The notes: generated by a model not told the origin, from the sequence alone. A stretch of DNA of 64,000 nucleotides from Microbacterium sp. C7(2022) (GCF_028823665.1 NZ_JAPEHV010000003.1:62001-126000), one strand, 5' to 3'. Shown: positions 26,076 to 36,064, counted from the first letter of the stretch. A program made the numbers and translations.

Positions 26076-27874
26076 GCACGCCCGGACCCCGCGGAGCGCG
26101 TCCGATGGGTGACGAACTGACCAACCTCGGGTTGATCGCGCTCGTCGGAGGAGTTTTGCTTCTGCTGATCCTTCGTGGCGCAGCATCCATCGCCGCGTGG
26201 GTGACTGGTGCGCGGCCGCCGACCCGTGGAATCGAATCGGGGCTGGCGATCCTGACGAACCCCAGCGAGCCGGGCGTCGCGGTCGGCAGCCCGGGCTTGA
26301 ACGTCGTGGCGTACTGGGTCTGTGCGAGCCTTCTCTTGGGGACGGCGGCCGCGGTCGGCGTCGGGCTCTGGCTGGCGGTGCGCCGCATCGGCGGCCGAAC
26401 CGATACCGCGATTGAGAACACACCCGGAATTGCGACGCGCACCGATGTCGCCGCCTTCACGTCGCGCCGCGCGCTGATGCGACGCGCTGGCCACCTGCGC
26501 CCGTCGCTCTCTCACCCGAAGGCGGCGGATGCCGGATACCTCCTGGGATACGCACGCTCGACGGCCGTGTGGGCGAGCGTCGAGGACTCCATCCTGGTGA
26601 TCGGGCCACCCCGATCAGGCAAGGGGCTACACGTTGTCATCAACGCGATCCTCGATGCGCCGGGGGCTGTCGTCACGACCTCCACGCGCCCGGACAACCT
26701 CACGGCGACGATGCAGGCTCGATCACGCATCGGACCCGTTGCCGTCTTCGATCCCCAGGAACTCGCCGGCGCGCTTCCTTCGGGGCTTCGATGGTCTCCG
26801 ATTCGCGGCTGCGACGACCCGCTCACCGCGATGATCCGCGCCGCCGGCCTCGCCTCCGGCACCGGTCTCGGGGCAGGCGGCGTCGACTCCGGCGGGTTCT
26901 GGGAGGCCAAGACTCGCACTGCGTTGCAGGCCCTCCTGCACGCGGCGGCGCTCGGCAACCGGAGCCCGAGCGACCTGTTCCGGTGGACGCTCGACCCGGC
27001 CGAGGCATCCGACGCCGTGCCGATCCTCGTCAACGACCCTCGCGCAGCAACCGGGTGGGCGGACTCGCTGCGGGCGATGCTCGAGTCCGACCCCCGGACT
27101 CGCGACTCGATCTGGCAGGGCGTGTCACTCGCACTCGGAGCACTCGCAGATCCACGGGTGTTGCGCGCGGTCTCGCCCAGCGAGGGTGAGCACTTCGACC
27201 CCGAAGCATTCCTCCGCTCGAACGGAACGCTCTACCTCCTCGCCACCGGCGCCGGGGCGAACAACTCCGCAGCGCTCGTCGCGGCTTTCGTCGAAGACCT
27301 CATCGAGTGTGCCCGCAGGATGGCCGCCCGCAATCCGGGTGCGCGGCTCGACCCTCCGCTACTACTCGCCCTCGATGAGATCGGCAATCTGGCTCCGCTT
27401 CCCTCGCTACCGACGCTGATGGCCGAGGGAGGAGGTACGGGGGTCACGACGATGCCGGTGCTGCAGTCATTGGCTCAAGCGCGTGCGAAGTGGAACGACA
27501 ACGGCGCCGGCGCAATCTGGGATGCCTCCATCGTGAAGATCATCCTCGGTGGCGCCTCCAACTCGCGTGACCTGCAGGACCTGTCGACGTTGATCGGCGA
27601 CCGCGATGAGGCGACGGATTCGACCACCGTCGGGGACCACGGCTCAAGATCATCGCAGCGATCGATCCGGCGCGTCGCGATCCTCCCACCTGACACGATC
27701 CGACGCCTTCCGTTCGGGACGGGTCTCGTGATGCTGCGCGCGGCGCCGCCGATCGTGACCCGGCTGCGACCGTGGATCTCGCGTGCTGACGCGGCCACGT
27801 TGCGGGCAGATCGCGCAGATGTCGAGGCTTCGCTTCGGCCGCGGTCGCCCCGCGACCTCGATCCCGAAGACTGA
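26072..27874 (+). CDS. VirD4/TraG-like type IV coupling protein
   Basis: 600 residues. Two N-terminal transmembrane helices (about 20-42 and 82-105), then Walker A in ILVIGPPRSGKGLHVV (about 175-190) and Walker B LLLALDEIGNLAPL. The order and the TraG-type GPPRSGKG loop identify the coupling protein that links the relaxase-DNA complex to the secretion channel. GTG 26072 overlaps the DprA stop by 4 nt, as do other genes in this operon; ATG 26105 is an internal alternative. Confidence 0.9.
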   Translation: MSTPGPRGARPMGDELTNLGLIALVGGVLLLLILRGAASIAAWVTGARPPTRGIESGLAILTNPSEPGVAVGSPGLNVVAYWVCASLLLGTAAAVGVGLWLAVRRIGGRTDTAIENTPGIATRTDVAAFTSRRALMRRAGHLRPSLSHPKAADAGYLLGYARSTAVWASVEDSILVIGPPRSGKGLHVVINAILDAPGAVVTTSTRPDNLTATMQARSRIGPVAVFDPQELAGALPSGLRWSPIRGCDDPLTAMIRAAGLASGTGLGAGGVDSGGFWEAKTRTALQALLHAAALGNRSPSDLFRWTLDPAEASDAVPILVNDPRAATGWADSLRAMLESDPRTRDSIWQGVSLALGALADPRVLRAVSPSEGEHFDPEAFLRSNGTLYLLATGAGANNSAALVAAFVEDLIECARRMAARNPGARLDPPLLLALDEIGNLAPLPSLPTLMAEGGGTGVTTMPVLQSLAQARAKWNDNGAGAIWDASIVKIILGGASNSRDLQDLSTLIGDRDEATDSTTVGDHGSRSSQRSIRRVAILPPDTIRRLPFGTGLVMLRAAPPIVTRLRPWISRADAATLRADRADVEASLRPRSPRDLDPED

Positions 27875-27890
27875 CCATGGAGGGACTGGT

Positions 27891-27896
27891 GCACCT
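27891..27896 (+). repeat. GCACCT leader element, copy before ssb-like gene
   Basis: GCACCT followed by ACTCGTCAGC, 56 nt upstream of ATG 27947. ACCT can pair with AGGT of the ribosome binding site. Confidence 0.4.
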
Positions 27897-27906
27897 ACTC
27901 GTCAGC

Positions 27907-27926
27907 GCGGGTCGCTCGTGACCCGC
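27907..27926 (+). terminator. Hairpin between coupling-protein and ssb-like genes
   Basis: GCGGGTC, loop GCTCGT, GACCCGC: a perfect 7-bp stem without a T-run. It may be a weak terminator, an RNA-processing site or part of the leader structure. Confidence 0.4.
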
Positions 27927-27946
27927 TTCCTGAAAGAGGTCCCGTC

Positions 27947-28393
27947 ATGTCGCTCCACACCCAGCAATCCGTCTCCGGATTCATCGCCTCAGATCCGCAG
28001 CGGTCGATCACAGAGAACGGCGACACCCGGCTTTACGTTCGCATCGGCCAACCCCACTTCCGCCGCAACGACGACGGCAGCTTCACCGAACTCGACCCCA
28101 GCTTCCACGACCTCGTCGCCTACCGCGTAACCGCCGAACGCGCGCTGAGCCAGTTGCAGAAGGGCGACAGCTTCGTCGCCGAGGGCTACATTCGGAGCTT
28201 CGCTGTCGAACGCGAGGGACACAGCGTTGAAGCTGAGGAGTTCGTCGCCAAGCGGATCGGTCACGACACGGCGCGGACGAACTATGTCGTCGATCGAACT
28301 CGACGCGCGGCACGGGAGCTCGAAGGTCCAACTGCGAATCCGATATCACCGACTGCGCGCAATCGAGCGAACGCTCCGGCGCTCGGTCTGTGA
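27947..28393 (+). CDS. Single-stranded DNA-binding protein
   Basis: 148 residues with an OB-fold in the first 105 (QQSVSGFIASDP, DTRLYVRIGQPHF, LQKGDSFVAEGYIRSF). The chromosomal SSB acidic C-terminal tip is absent, so this is the element's own SSB, probably coating transferred DNA. AAAGAGG precedes ATG 27947. It lies 6 nt before the next gene. Confidence 0.85.
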   Translation: MSLHTQQSVSGFIASDPQRSITENGDTRLYVRIGQPHFRRNDDGSFTELDPSFHDLVAYRVTAERALSQLQKGDSFVAEGYIRSFAVEREGHSVEAEEFVAKRIGHDTARTNYVVDRTRRAARELEGPTANPISPTARNRANAPALGL

Positions 28394-28399
28394 CCCGCG

Positions 28400-28921
28400 A
28401 TGGATGCTACGACGCGTGAAGGCAACTCGTCACAACGGACTGAGAGCGACTACGCCCCCAGCCCGACAGGTGAGCCGCCCCGTCCGGTCAACTGGAACCT
28501 GCTTACGACCGAGGAGGCCGAGGCCGAATGGCTCGAGCTCAATCACTGGGTGAACTGGCTCCGCCGAACCTACGGGCTTCCAGCATCCATTGTCCCCCCG
28601 CTCTGGCACCGCCACTGGGAGCTTGTGTGGGAGCTGTCGGCGCTCCACACACACTGGCTCGGCGCGTACGACCCTGACCAACACGCGTCGGCGCCGCTCG
28701 GATGGCACCGCGATTTCGCTGACGCGCGGCAACGGTTGCGCGAGTGGGTGTCGATCTCGGGAACTCGCCCAGATCGCGACCGCGCTACTCGGATCACGAA
28801 CTGGCCAGGAGAGTCACCAACTAGTGAGGCCCCCGAGCGGTGGATCGCGGATCGCGACGCGGATTTTGTCGAGTTTGTTCTGGCCGAGGTCGCGCGACGC
28901 TCTGCCGCATCGGCGGGCTGA
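28400..28921 (+). CDS. DUF4913-like protein
   Basis: 173 residues. The core WVNWLRRTYG...IVPPLWHRHWELVWELSALHTHWLGAYD matches the DUF4913 pattern known from actinobacterial plasmids and integrative elements; biochemical role unknown. Head and tail are polar. It is the last gene of the plus-strand transfer block; after its stop the strand changes and metabolic genes begin, so the element's right boundary may lie within 28922-29093. Confidence 0.7.
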   Translation: MDATTREGNSSQRTESDYAPSPTGEPPRPVNWNLLTTEEAEAEWLELNHWVNWLRRTYGLPASIVPPLWHRHWELVWELSALHTHWLGAYDPDQHASAPLGWHRDFADARQRLREWVSISGTRPDRDRATRITNWPGESPTSEAPERWIADRDADFVEFVLAEVARRSAASAG

Positions 28922-29093
28922 CACCGCGGCAGCGTGTTCACGACACGGTCTCGGTCCGCGGGGTAGCGACTCACAAGTTCATTCGTCCGCGACCTCCACG
29001 ATCTTCTCCCTGGGGGAGGACGCTGACCAGACTGTGGCCGAGCTCTGCGTTCAGCAGCGACAGCTCCGCGGGCGACTTCCGCTCCGCAGGGTG

Positions 29094-29630
29094 TCATCCC
29101 AGAAACTCGATCGACGCGTCGACCGCTTCCTTGATCGGCATCGCAAGCGGGATGACAATACCGTTCTCGTCGTCGGCGAGCGGCTCCAGGGTCGCCAGTT
29201 GCGACGCGAGCATCGATGCGGGCATGAAGTGGCCGGAGCGCTGACCGATGCGCTCTGCAAGCTCCTCATCGTTGCCGTGCGCGTGCACGAAGGCGAGATC
29301 GAGCCCGCTGTCTCGGACCAGTGCCTCCCGGTAGACGCGCCGGAGCGCCGAGCAAGCGACCACGACCGGACGACCGGCACTGCGCGCGTCGCGAGCCCGC
29401 TCGGCGACGCGGGCGAGCCATGGCCAACGGTCGTCATCGGTGAGCGGCACCCCCGCTGCCATCTGCGCCTTCGCGTCCGCGGAGTGCAGATCGTCGGCTT
29501 CGATGAAGACCGCGCCCAGTCGCTCTGCGATGGCTGTGGCGAGCGTGGACTTTCCGGCGCCCGCCACCCCCATCACGATGACTGCGGCCGGCGACGTACG
29601 GGCACCGGCCGCGGCATCCATTGCACTCAC
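29094..29630 (-). CDS. gntK: Gluconokinase
   Basis: 178 residues. Walker [14 protein letters not shown] is near residues 18-30, followed by the family's [28 protein letters not shown] and [13 protein letters not shown], diagnostic of GntK-type gluconate kinases (ATP + gluconate to 6-phosphogluconate). GTG 29630 overlaps the ManD stop by 4 nt; ATG 29621 is an alternative. It is the last gene of the glucuronide operon, where a 2-keto-3-deoxygluconate kinase would be expected; substrate breadth or an independent gluconate supply could explain it. Confidence 0.88.
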   Translation of the reverse strand: MSAMDAAAGARTSPAAVIVMGVAGAGKSTLATAIAERLGAVFIEADDLHSADAKAQMAAGVPLTDDDRWPWLARVAERARDARSAGRPVVVACSALRRVYREALVRDSGLDLAFVHAHGNDEELAERIGQRSGHFMPASMLASQLATLEPLADDENGIVIPLAMPIKEAVDASIEFLG

Positions 29631-30865
29631 CAGTCGTGGACGGTGCCGTCGGCGAGGCGGTTGTAGGGCAGGTATGCCTGCTCGTACGGGTACTTCCCCG
29701 CTTCGTCGACATTGAGCTCGACACCGAGACCCGGCTTGTCGCCGGGATGCAGCAGCCCGTTGTTCCAGGTGAAGGACTGCTCGAAGACCTGGTCGGTCTT
29801 CTGGCCGTGCTTCATGTACTCCTGGATGCCGAAGTTGTGGATCGACAGGCCCAGGTGCATCGCTGCGGCCATGCCGACCGGCGAGATGTCGGTGGGGCCG
29901 TGCATGCCCGACTTGATCTGGTACATCGCCGCGTAGTCGAGTGTCTTCTTCAACGGGCTGATGCCACCCATGTGGGTGACCGCTCCGCGGACGTAGTCGA
30001 TGAGCTGGTCGCGGATGATGTCTTTGAAGTCCCACACGGTGTTGAAGATCTCGCCGATCGCGAGCGGGGTGGTGGTGTGCTGGCGCACCAGGCGCAGCGC
30101 CTCCTGGTTCTCGGCCGGGGTGCAGTCCTCCAGCCAGAACAGGTCGTACGGCTCCAGCGACTTGCCGAGCTTGGCTGCCTGGATCGGGGTCATCCGGTGG
30201 TGGCCGTCGTGCAGCAGCGGGATCTCAGGCCCGAACTCGTTGCGGACCGCTTCGAACACGGTCGGCAGGTGCCGCATGTACGCGCGGGTGTCCCAGTCCT
30301 CCTGCACCGGCTTCGCACCGCGGCGGGCCGGCTCGTGGTCGTAGCGGGCCTCGCCGCCGCCGGTGTCGGACGACTGCGACGCGATGCCGTAGATCGCCTT
30401 CAGCCCGGGGACGCCGGTCTGGATGCGGATCGCCTTGTACCCCTGCTCCAGGTGCGACCGCACGCTGTCGAACAGCTCGGGCAGCTCCTTGCCCGACGCG
30501 TGACCGTAGGCGAGCAGCCCTGTGCGCGACGCGCCACCGAGGAGCTGGTAAACCGGCATCCCGGCCGCTTTGCCCTTGATGTCCCACAGCGCCATGTCGA
30601 CCGCAGCCGACGCTGCCATGGTCACGGGGCCGCGACGCCAGTACGCCGACCGGTACAGGAACTGCCAGGTGTCCTCGATCTTGCTTGCGTCCGACCCGAT
30701 CAGCAGCGGCACCACGTGCTCGGTCAGGTACGCGACAACGGCGAGCTCACGCCCGTTCAGGGTCGCGTCGCCGAGGCCGGTGTGTCCTTCGTCGGTCGTC
30801 AGCTTCAACGTGACGAAGTTGCGGTCAGGGCTGGTCACGATGACCTCAGCCTTTTCGATGATCAT
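29627..30865 (-). CDS. manD: ManD-type mannonate/gluconate dehydratase (enolase superfamily)
   Basis: 412 residues from ATG 30865, with AAGGAG upstream. Enolase-superfamily ligands are seen in LHDGHH (Asp), FWLEDCTP (Glu) and AIGEIF (Glu), with the ManD/RspA-specific [12 protein letters not shown] and long insert after VPGLKAIYG. ManD enzymes dehydrate D-mannonate (and some D-gluconate) to 2-keto-3-deoxygluconate. In this operon it replaces the unrelated UxuA. It follows the fructuronate reductase gene by 40 nt, consistent with acting on mannonate. Confidence 0.88.
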   Translation of the reverse strand: MIIEKAEVIVTSPDRNFVTLKLTTDEGHTGLGDATLNGRELAVVAYLTEHVVPLLIGSDASKIEDTWQFLYRSAYWRRGPVTMAASAAVDMALWDIKGKAAGMPVYQLLGGASRTGLLAYGHASGKELPELFDSVRSHLEQGYKAIRIQTGVPGLKAIYGIASQSSDTGGGEARYDHEPARRGAKPVQEDWDTRAYMRHLPTVFEAVRNEFGPEIPLLHDGHHRMTPIQAAKLGKSLEPYDLFWLEDCTPAENQEALRLVRQHTTTPLAIGEIFNTVWDFKDIIRDQLIDYVRGAVTHMGGISPLKKTLDYAAMYQIKSGMHGPTDISPVGMAAAMHLGLSIHNFGIQEYMKHGQKTDQVFEQSFTWNNGLLHPGDKPGLGVELNVDEAGKYPYEQAYLPYNRLADGTVHDW

Positions 30866-30905
30866 GAGTTCTCCTTGGAGCGTGGAACGGGGAAGTCGGG
30901 TACGG

Positions 30906-32291
30906 TCACCGAGCGTGAGCGGCAGTCGCATCCTGGGCGAATCGTCGGACAACGTCAACGAAGGCAGGCAGGGACGCGAGCCGGGGCGAGACGAGTCCGA
31001 TGAGTGCCGAAACGGAGTCGTCGGATGCCGCGGCCGCGGCGACCGCGTCTGCTCTGACGTCGACGGCGCCGGGGTCGTTACTCAGCCAGGTGATCCACGT
31101 CGCGAGAGCGCGCGCGCTGGCCGAGGCATCCCGACCCGCTGCGAGCGAGCGCTCGGCGACGGCCGCGAAGCGGAACTCCACCTTGGTGGTCGCCTCGGCG
31201 GCGATCTGGGCGAGTCTGTGGACGATGCGAGGGTTCTCGAAGCGCTCAATGAGCTGACGCCGGTACTGCATATGTTCAGTGCCGTCCGGGAGGCAGGCGA
31301 CGACCTCGTCCCAGAACGACTCGACGAGGGCGCGACACTCGGGGTCGGCGATCGCCTCGGCGACGGTGTCGAGCCCGCGCGGCATGCCCGCGAAGGTGAG
31401 GAGACTGTGGGCGCCGTTGAGCAGCCACAGTTTTCGGTTCTCCCACGGTTCGATGTCGTCGACGAACCGTGCGCCGGCACTCTCCCAGTCGGGCCGTCCC
31501 GCGGGGAAGTCGCCCGCGAGCACCCAGTCCGAGAACGGCTCGGTGATCACCGTCAGGTCATCGAGCCAGCCGGCGTCCGCGACGACGGCGGGGACCTCGT
31601 CGGTATGAGGTGTGATGCGATCGACCGACGTGCTCACGAACGACACGTTCGCGGTGATCCACGCGGCGAGCGCGGGGTCGACCCGCTCGGCGAACGCGGT
31701 GAGGCCGCGCGCGACGAAGTCGCCGTTGCCGGGAATGTTGTCGCAGGGGACGACGGCGATCGGCCCGACGGCCGCGTCCCGCCGCGCGTGGAGGGCGGTC
31801 AGCAGCCGGCCGAGCACGGTCCTCGCCGCCGACTCTCCCGCCCGCAGTTCGGCGAGGTCTGCTCGCACGTCCCCGTCGTCGAGATCAGGCAGCCCGGCGG
31901 TGGTCAGCCGATAGCCGCTCTCGGTCACGGTGAGTGTGATGACGGCGACCTGCGGGTCGCGGGCGAGAGCGGCAAGGCGCTGAACGTCGTGTCCCGCGAC
32001 GGCCTCGACGACGCTTCCGATCACCTCGAGCTGGTCGCCGTCAGGGCCACGCCCGACCAGCGTGAACAGCCCGTCCTGCCGTTTGAAGGCCTCGGCGCCC
32101 GCGACGCTGCGCCCGGTGAATGCCGCGATCCCCCACTGCCCCGCATCGGCGGCATGGGCGGTGTACCAGGCCTGGTGTGCTCGGAAGAAATGGCCCAGTC
32201 CGAGATGGATGATCCGCACGGGAGCTGGGGCCGACGCTGCGTCGCCGACGCGCCTTGCGAGCTCGTCGCGGGTGAGCGGTGAAAGGGTCAC
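30906..32291 (-). CDS. uxuB: Fructuronate reductase (mannitol dehydrogenase family)
   Basis: 461 residues. The NAD-binding start [17 protein letters not shown] and catalytic [12 protein letters not shown] (K...N..H) are those of polyol-specific long-chain dehydrogenases. Next to glucuronate isomerase, reduction of D-fructuronate to D-mannonate is the natural role; tagaturonate or mannitol are alternatives for the family. GTG 32291 overlaps the uxaC stop by 4 nt, so translation is coupled. Confidence 0.88.
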   Translation of the reverse strand: MTLSPLTRDELARRVGDAASAPAPVRIIHLGLGHFFRAHQAWYTAHAADAGQWGIAAFTGRSVAGAEAFKRQDGLFTLVGRGPDGDQLEVIGSVVEAVAGHDVQRLAALARDPQVAVITLTVTESGYRLTTAGLPDLDDGDVRADLAELRAGESAARTVLGRLLTALHARRDAAVGPIAVVPCDNIPGNGDFVARGLTAFAERVDPALAAWITANVSFVSTSVDRITPHTDEVPAVVADAGWLDDLTVITEPFSDWVLAGDFPAGRPDWESAGARFVDDIEPWENRKLWLLNGAHSLLTFAGMPRGLDTVAEAIADPECRALVESFWDEVVACLPDGTEHMQYRRQLIERFENPRIVHRLAQIAAEATTKVEFRFAAVAERSLAAGRDASASARALATWITWLSNDPGAVDVRADAVAAAAASDDSVSALIGLVSPRLASLPAFVDVVRRFAQDATAAHAR

Positions 32292-33670
32292 AGCTTGAAC
32301 ACCTCTCGCGGGATCGCGTCGACGAGATCCCGTGCCACCCGGCGCGCGGTCGGCAGGCTGACGCGCCCCTCGACGACGAGACGCGCCAGGAACGCGGCAT
32401 CCGATCGTCGTGCCGTGTCGTGTCGTGCGGGAATGGAGAGGAATGCGCGCGTGTCGTCGATGAAGCCGCTCGACCGATAGAAGCCTGCGGTCTCTGTGAC
32501 AGCCGACCGCCACCGCTGAATCGCGTCGGGCGCGTCGAGGAACCACCACGGAGCGCCGATGAACACGCTCGGATAGAAGCCGGCGAGAGGCGCCACCTCG
32601 CGCGAGTACACCGTCTCGTCCACCGCGAACAGGACGAGGTGGAACCCGGGCGCGGTCCCGAAGGCGTTCAGCAGCGGACGGAGATTGTGCGTGTACTCGG
32701 TGCGCATCGGGATGTCGTGCCCGGTGTCGGGTCCGAACCGATCGAACGTCTGGCGGTGGTGGTTGCGGAGCACGCCGGGGTGCACCGTCATCACCAGACC
32801 GTCCGAGACGCTCATCCGGGCCATCTGGAACAGCATGTGACCACGGAAGAGCCGGGCGCCCGCGGCATCCGCCGTCCCTGCCAACACCGCTCGGAACAGC
32901 TCCTCAGCCGTCCCCGGGTCCAGATCCGTGGTGAACGGCTCTGCGACCCCGTGATCCGCCGAGACCGCCCCGTTGTCGACGAAGTAGGCCCTGCGCGCCT
33001 GCAGCGCGTCGAGGTACCCCCCGAACGTCGTCGGCTTGCCCGTGGTCGCGAGCAGTCGTCCGACCCGATCAGCGAATCCGGGAGACTCCGGATCCAGGTA
33101 CGCGTCGGGGCGGAAGGTCGGAAGCACGCGACCGCGAAACGCCGGGTCCGCGGCGAGCAGTGCGTGCGGCGCCAGATCGTCGAGCGGGTCGTCCGTCGTG
33201 GCGAGCACGTCGATGCGGAACTCGTCGAACAGAGCACGGGGTCGGAATCGAGGCTCCGCCAACGCGGCGGCGACGCGGTCGTAGATACGATCAGAACTCT
33301 CACGCGAGAGCTCCTCCTCCACGCCGAACAGCGTCGTAAGCTCGTCGGTCAGCCAGTATCCGCTGGCTGTCCCGGCGAAGCGGTGCCAGTTGGCCGCGAG
33401 GATGCGCCACGCCTCGCGCGGATCGACAGAGCGACCGGGGTCGAGGCCGAGATCGCCGAGCGACACCCCACTCGCATGGAGGAGCCGTGTGACGTAGTGA
33501 TCGCGGGTGAGGAACAGCTCGGCGGGGTCGCTGAACGGAATGTCGTCCGCCAAGAGACGAGGGTCCACGTGGCCGTGCGGAGAGATGATCGGCGCGCCCG
33601 CCACCTCAGCGTGCAGTTCCGCCGCAAGTTCTCGGACACGCACGTCCGAAGGGAAGAGTCGAAAGTCCAC
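32288..33670 (-). CDS. uxaC: Glucuronate isomerase
   Basis: 460 residues, close to the usual 470. IISPHGHVDPRLLADD near the N-terminus carries the metal-binding HxH of the amidohydrolase-like uronate isomerase fold; DELTTLFG, LVLFAVDE and VFIGAPWWFLD further support it. It converts D-glucuronate to D-fructuronate. GTG 33670 is the likely start, 10 nt after the beta-glucuronidase stop; the Shine-Dalgarno is weak and coupling is probable. Confidence 0.9.
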   Translation of the reverse strand: MDFRLFPSDVRVRELAAELHAEVAGAPIISPHGHVDPRLLADDIPFSDPAELFLTRDHYVTRLLHASGVSLGDLGLDPGRSVDPREAWRILAANWHRFAGTASGYWLTDELTTLFGVEEELSRESSDRIYDRVAAALAEPRFRPRALFDEFRIDVLATTDDPLDDLAPHALLAADPAFRGRVLPTFRPDAYLDPESPGFADRVGRLLATTGKPTTFGGYLDALQARRAYFVDNGAVSADHGVAEPFTTDLDPGTAEELFRAVLAGTADAAGARLFRGHMLFQMARMSVSDGLVMTVHPGVLRNHHRQTFDRFGPDTGHDIPMRTEYTHNLRPLLNAFGTAPGFHLVLFAVDETVYSREVAPLAGFYPSVFIGAPWWFLDAPDAIQRWRSAVTETAGFYRSSGFIDDTRAFLSIPARHDTARRSDAAFLARLVVEGRVSLPTARRVARDLVDAIPREVFKL

Positions 33671-33680
33671 GGGACCGGGC

Positions 33681-35924
33681 TTACTTCGCGATGAGGTTGA
33701 GCTGCGCGTTGAGCGCGGCGACCTGCTCGACAGGCACACTGCCTGCCTGCTTGATGAGCTTCTCCAGGCTCATCCGGTCGACGATCGCCTGCATTGCCGG
33801 AGGGATCTCGACGCCGCGACCGACTTCGCCTCGGCTTGTCGCGAGTGCTTCGAGCACCGCGCCGATCAGTCGTGCACCCTCCTCCGACTGCTTGATGTCG
33901 GCGAGCGTGTCGTTGATCGAGAAGAATCCCTCGGGAGCGGGCAGGGGCGCCTCGTCGAACCAGTTCGCGATGGTGGTGGTGGGCATGATGGATGCCGCGG
34001 GCACCTCGTCGACCTTGCGCAGGACGACCGTGTCGGTTTCTTCGCCGGCGCGCGCGGTGATCTCGTGCTCCCCCGTCAGCGGCACGTCGAACCGGAACGC
34101 CCGTGCGCCTGAGACCGTGCCGACTTCGGCGCCGTCGACGAGCAGCGTCACCTCAGTCTGGTTGGAGTACACGACCACTTCGCTCACATCTTCGGCGCGC
34201 TCAGCGCGGCGGCGTCCCGCCACGTGGACGAACGGCTCGGTCGCCCAGGCCGCCTTGTAGACGTAGAACGCGTCCTTCTTGAGCGAGCGGTCGAACGTGA
34301 CGAGGCCCTTCTGGTTGCGCCCCGCAACGCCGCCCTCGTCACGGCCGGCCGAACCGAAGTCCGCGAGGTTCCACACGTGCGTGGCCCACAGCCACGGCCG
34401 TTCCTCGATCATGCCGACCATGTGCTCGTGATACAGCGCCTGGTAACTCTCGGTGTAGTCGCCCTTGGCGGGATCAGCGGTCTGGTATTGCGTGTTGGCA
34501 TCGGCCCCGTACTCCGAGAGGCCGATCGCGATGTCGGGGTAGGCGGTGTGGAAGTCGTCGAGCCAGGTGTCGTTGTCGGGGGCTTCGCCGACGTACCAGC
34601 CGAAGTAGAGGTTGTACGACATGACGTCGGGCAGCGTGACCAGCGGGTGGTCCGTCTCGAGGAGGAACAGGTTGGCCATGGCTGTCAGACGCGTGGGGTC
34701 GAGGCGATGGGCGAGGTCGTTGAGATCGCGGTGCGCAGCCACGACGTCGTCGCCGGCGCCGGCGAGGGTGATCTCGTTCGACAGTCCCCAGCACACGATG
34801 CTCGCGTGGTGGCGGTTCTGCACGATCAGCTCGGTGAGTTGGTCGCGCGCGTTGTCGACCGCGCCGGGCAGGAACACGGTGATCTGCGGGATCTCGGCCC
34901 ACACCACGAGACCCGCCTCATCGCACAGGTCGTAGAAGCGCTGGTCGTGCTGGTAGTGAGCGAGTCTGACCGTGGTCGCACCGATCTCGCGAATCAGTGC
35001 GAGGTCGGTCTGCTTCATCTCTTCGGTGATCGCATTGCCGGCGCCCTCGAAGTCCTGGTGGCGCGAGACTCCCCGCAGCGCGTACTCCTCGCCGTTCAGC
35101 AGAAACCCGCGTTGCGGGTCGACCGCGAACTCGCGGCATCCGAATCGCAGTTCGACCGCGTCGACGACGACATCACCGTCGACAAGCTCCGCGCGCGCGG
35201 TGTAGAGGTGGGGGTCGCGCAGCCCGTGCCAGCGGCGGACCTGCTCGATCGTCAGGTCGGCCCGGGCTGCGCCATCTACAACGGGCACAGAGACGCACGT
35301 CTCGCCGTCGATGATGAACCGAACGGATGCCTCGCCGCCGGCGACCCCGGACACGGCCGCGCTCATCGAGACGAGGGCATGCTCGCCTGTGAGCTGCGGC
35401 GTGACGGTGAGCCCCGGTCCCCCGTCTGCGTCGAGGGCGAAGTGCGTCGCGCCGACGGTGATCTGCCGGACCTCACGGTAGATGCCGCCGTAGAAGGTGA
35501 AGTCGGCCTGCTGCGGGTACACGGTCTCGTTCGCCGCGTTGTCGACCACGACGACGACGGTCGCGGCATCCTGTACGAGATGCTCGGTCACGTTGACACG
35601 GAATGTGGAGTACCCGCCGTGGTGACGCGAGAGGAGGTGGCCGTCGACGTACACCTCAGCGCTCGAGTTCGCTCCAGCGAACTCGAGCCAGGTCTCGATC
35701 GCGCCGATGTCGGCGGTCACGCGTCGCGCATATGTCGAGCGGCCACGTCGGTATCCGCCACCGGCGGCTCCGTCCGCGAGATTCCACGTGTGCGGAAGGT
35801 CGACGGCAGCCCCAGCCGCAGCCACCTCGTCCCAGCTCGCATTCGGCAGAGCCTCGGGGGCGAACGCCCACTCGTCGAGAATCAGCGTCGTCCGACGGGG
35901 GGAAGAGAGGGGAGGCTGCGTCAT
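33681..35924 (-). CDS. uidA: Beta-glucuronidase (GH2)
   Basis: 747 residues. N-terminal sugar-binding and immunoglobulin-like domains (about 1-270) precede a TIM barrel with acid/base Glu384 (GLSNE) and nucleophile Glu471 (GLSEYGA). NxK at 537-539 (GRNQKG) matches the glucuronate-recognising Asn-x-Lys of known beta-glucuronidases and argues against beta-galactosidase. About 150 extra C-terminal residues are of unknown role. No signal peptide, so glucuronides are taken up first, probably by the GPH symporter. ATG 35924 has AAGGAG upstream. First gene of the operon; a shared 24-bp motif lies 77 nt upstream. Confidence 0.87.
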   Translation of the reverse strand: MTQPPLSSPRRTTLILDEWAFAPEALPNASWDEVAAAGAAVDLPHTWNLADGAAGGGYRRGRSTYARRVTADIGAIETWLEFAGANSSAEVYVDGHLLSRHHGGYSTFRVNVTEHLVQDAATVVVVVDNAANETVYPQQADFTFYGGIYREVRQITVGATHFALDADGGPGLTVTPQLTGEHALVSMSAAVSGVAGGEASVRFIIDGETCVSVPVVDGAARADLTIEQVRRWHGLRDPHLYTARAELVDGDVVVDAVELRFGCREFAVDPQRGFLLNGEEYALRGVSRHQDFEGAGNAITEEMKQTDLALIREIGATTVRLAHYQHDQRFYDLCDEAGLVVWAEIPQITVFLPGAVDNARDQLTELIVQNRHHASIVCWGLSNEITLAGAGDDVVAAHRDLNDLAHRLDPTRLTAMANLFLLETDHPLVTLPDVMSYNLYFGWYVGEAPDNDTWLDDFHTAYPDIAIGLSEYGADANTQYQTADPAKGDYTESYQALYHEHMVGMIEERPWLWATHVWNLADFGSAGRDEGGVAGRNQKGLVTFDRSLKKDAFYVYKAAWATEPFVHVAGRRRAERAEDVSEVVVYSNQTEVTLLVDGAEVGTVSGARAFRFDVPLTGEHEITARAGEETDTVVLRKVDEVPAASIMPTTTIANWFDEAPLPAPEGFFSINDTLADIKQSEEGARLIGAVLEALATSRGEVGRGVEIPPAMQAIVDRMSLEKLIKQAGSVPVEQVAALNAQLNLIAK

Positions 35925-36000
35925 TGTGGTCTCCTTCGGCGCACAGCGCACCGGCGTGTGCCGGGCATGACTCCACGCTAGGAGCAGACGAGGACGAGTG

Positions 36001-36024
36001 ATAGAACTGAAAGCGCAGGAACAG
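36001..36024. promoter_or_regulatory. 24-bp regulatory motif, copy upstream of uidA operon
   Basis: ATAGAACTGAA-N7-GAACAG, in the 140-nt gap between uidA (minus) and the AraC gene (plus). It shares 18 of 24 bases with the copy at 38954-38977. Likely binding site of the divergent AraC-type regulator. Confidence 0.6.
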
Positions 36025-36064
36025 CATTCATCGCGCACGAGTGCCGACGCGATCATGGATCGAG

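Noticed and set aside
28922..29093. Attachment site or tRNA end at the right edge of the transfer block
   Set aside because: I found no tRNA-like cloverleaf and no direct repeat of the left side within the window; only the gene-content switch suggests a boundary.
33681..35924. Beta-galactosidase instead of beta-glucuronidase
   Set aside because: The Asn-x-Lys glucuronate-binding motif is present at 537-539 and the operon encodes glucuronate catabolism.
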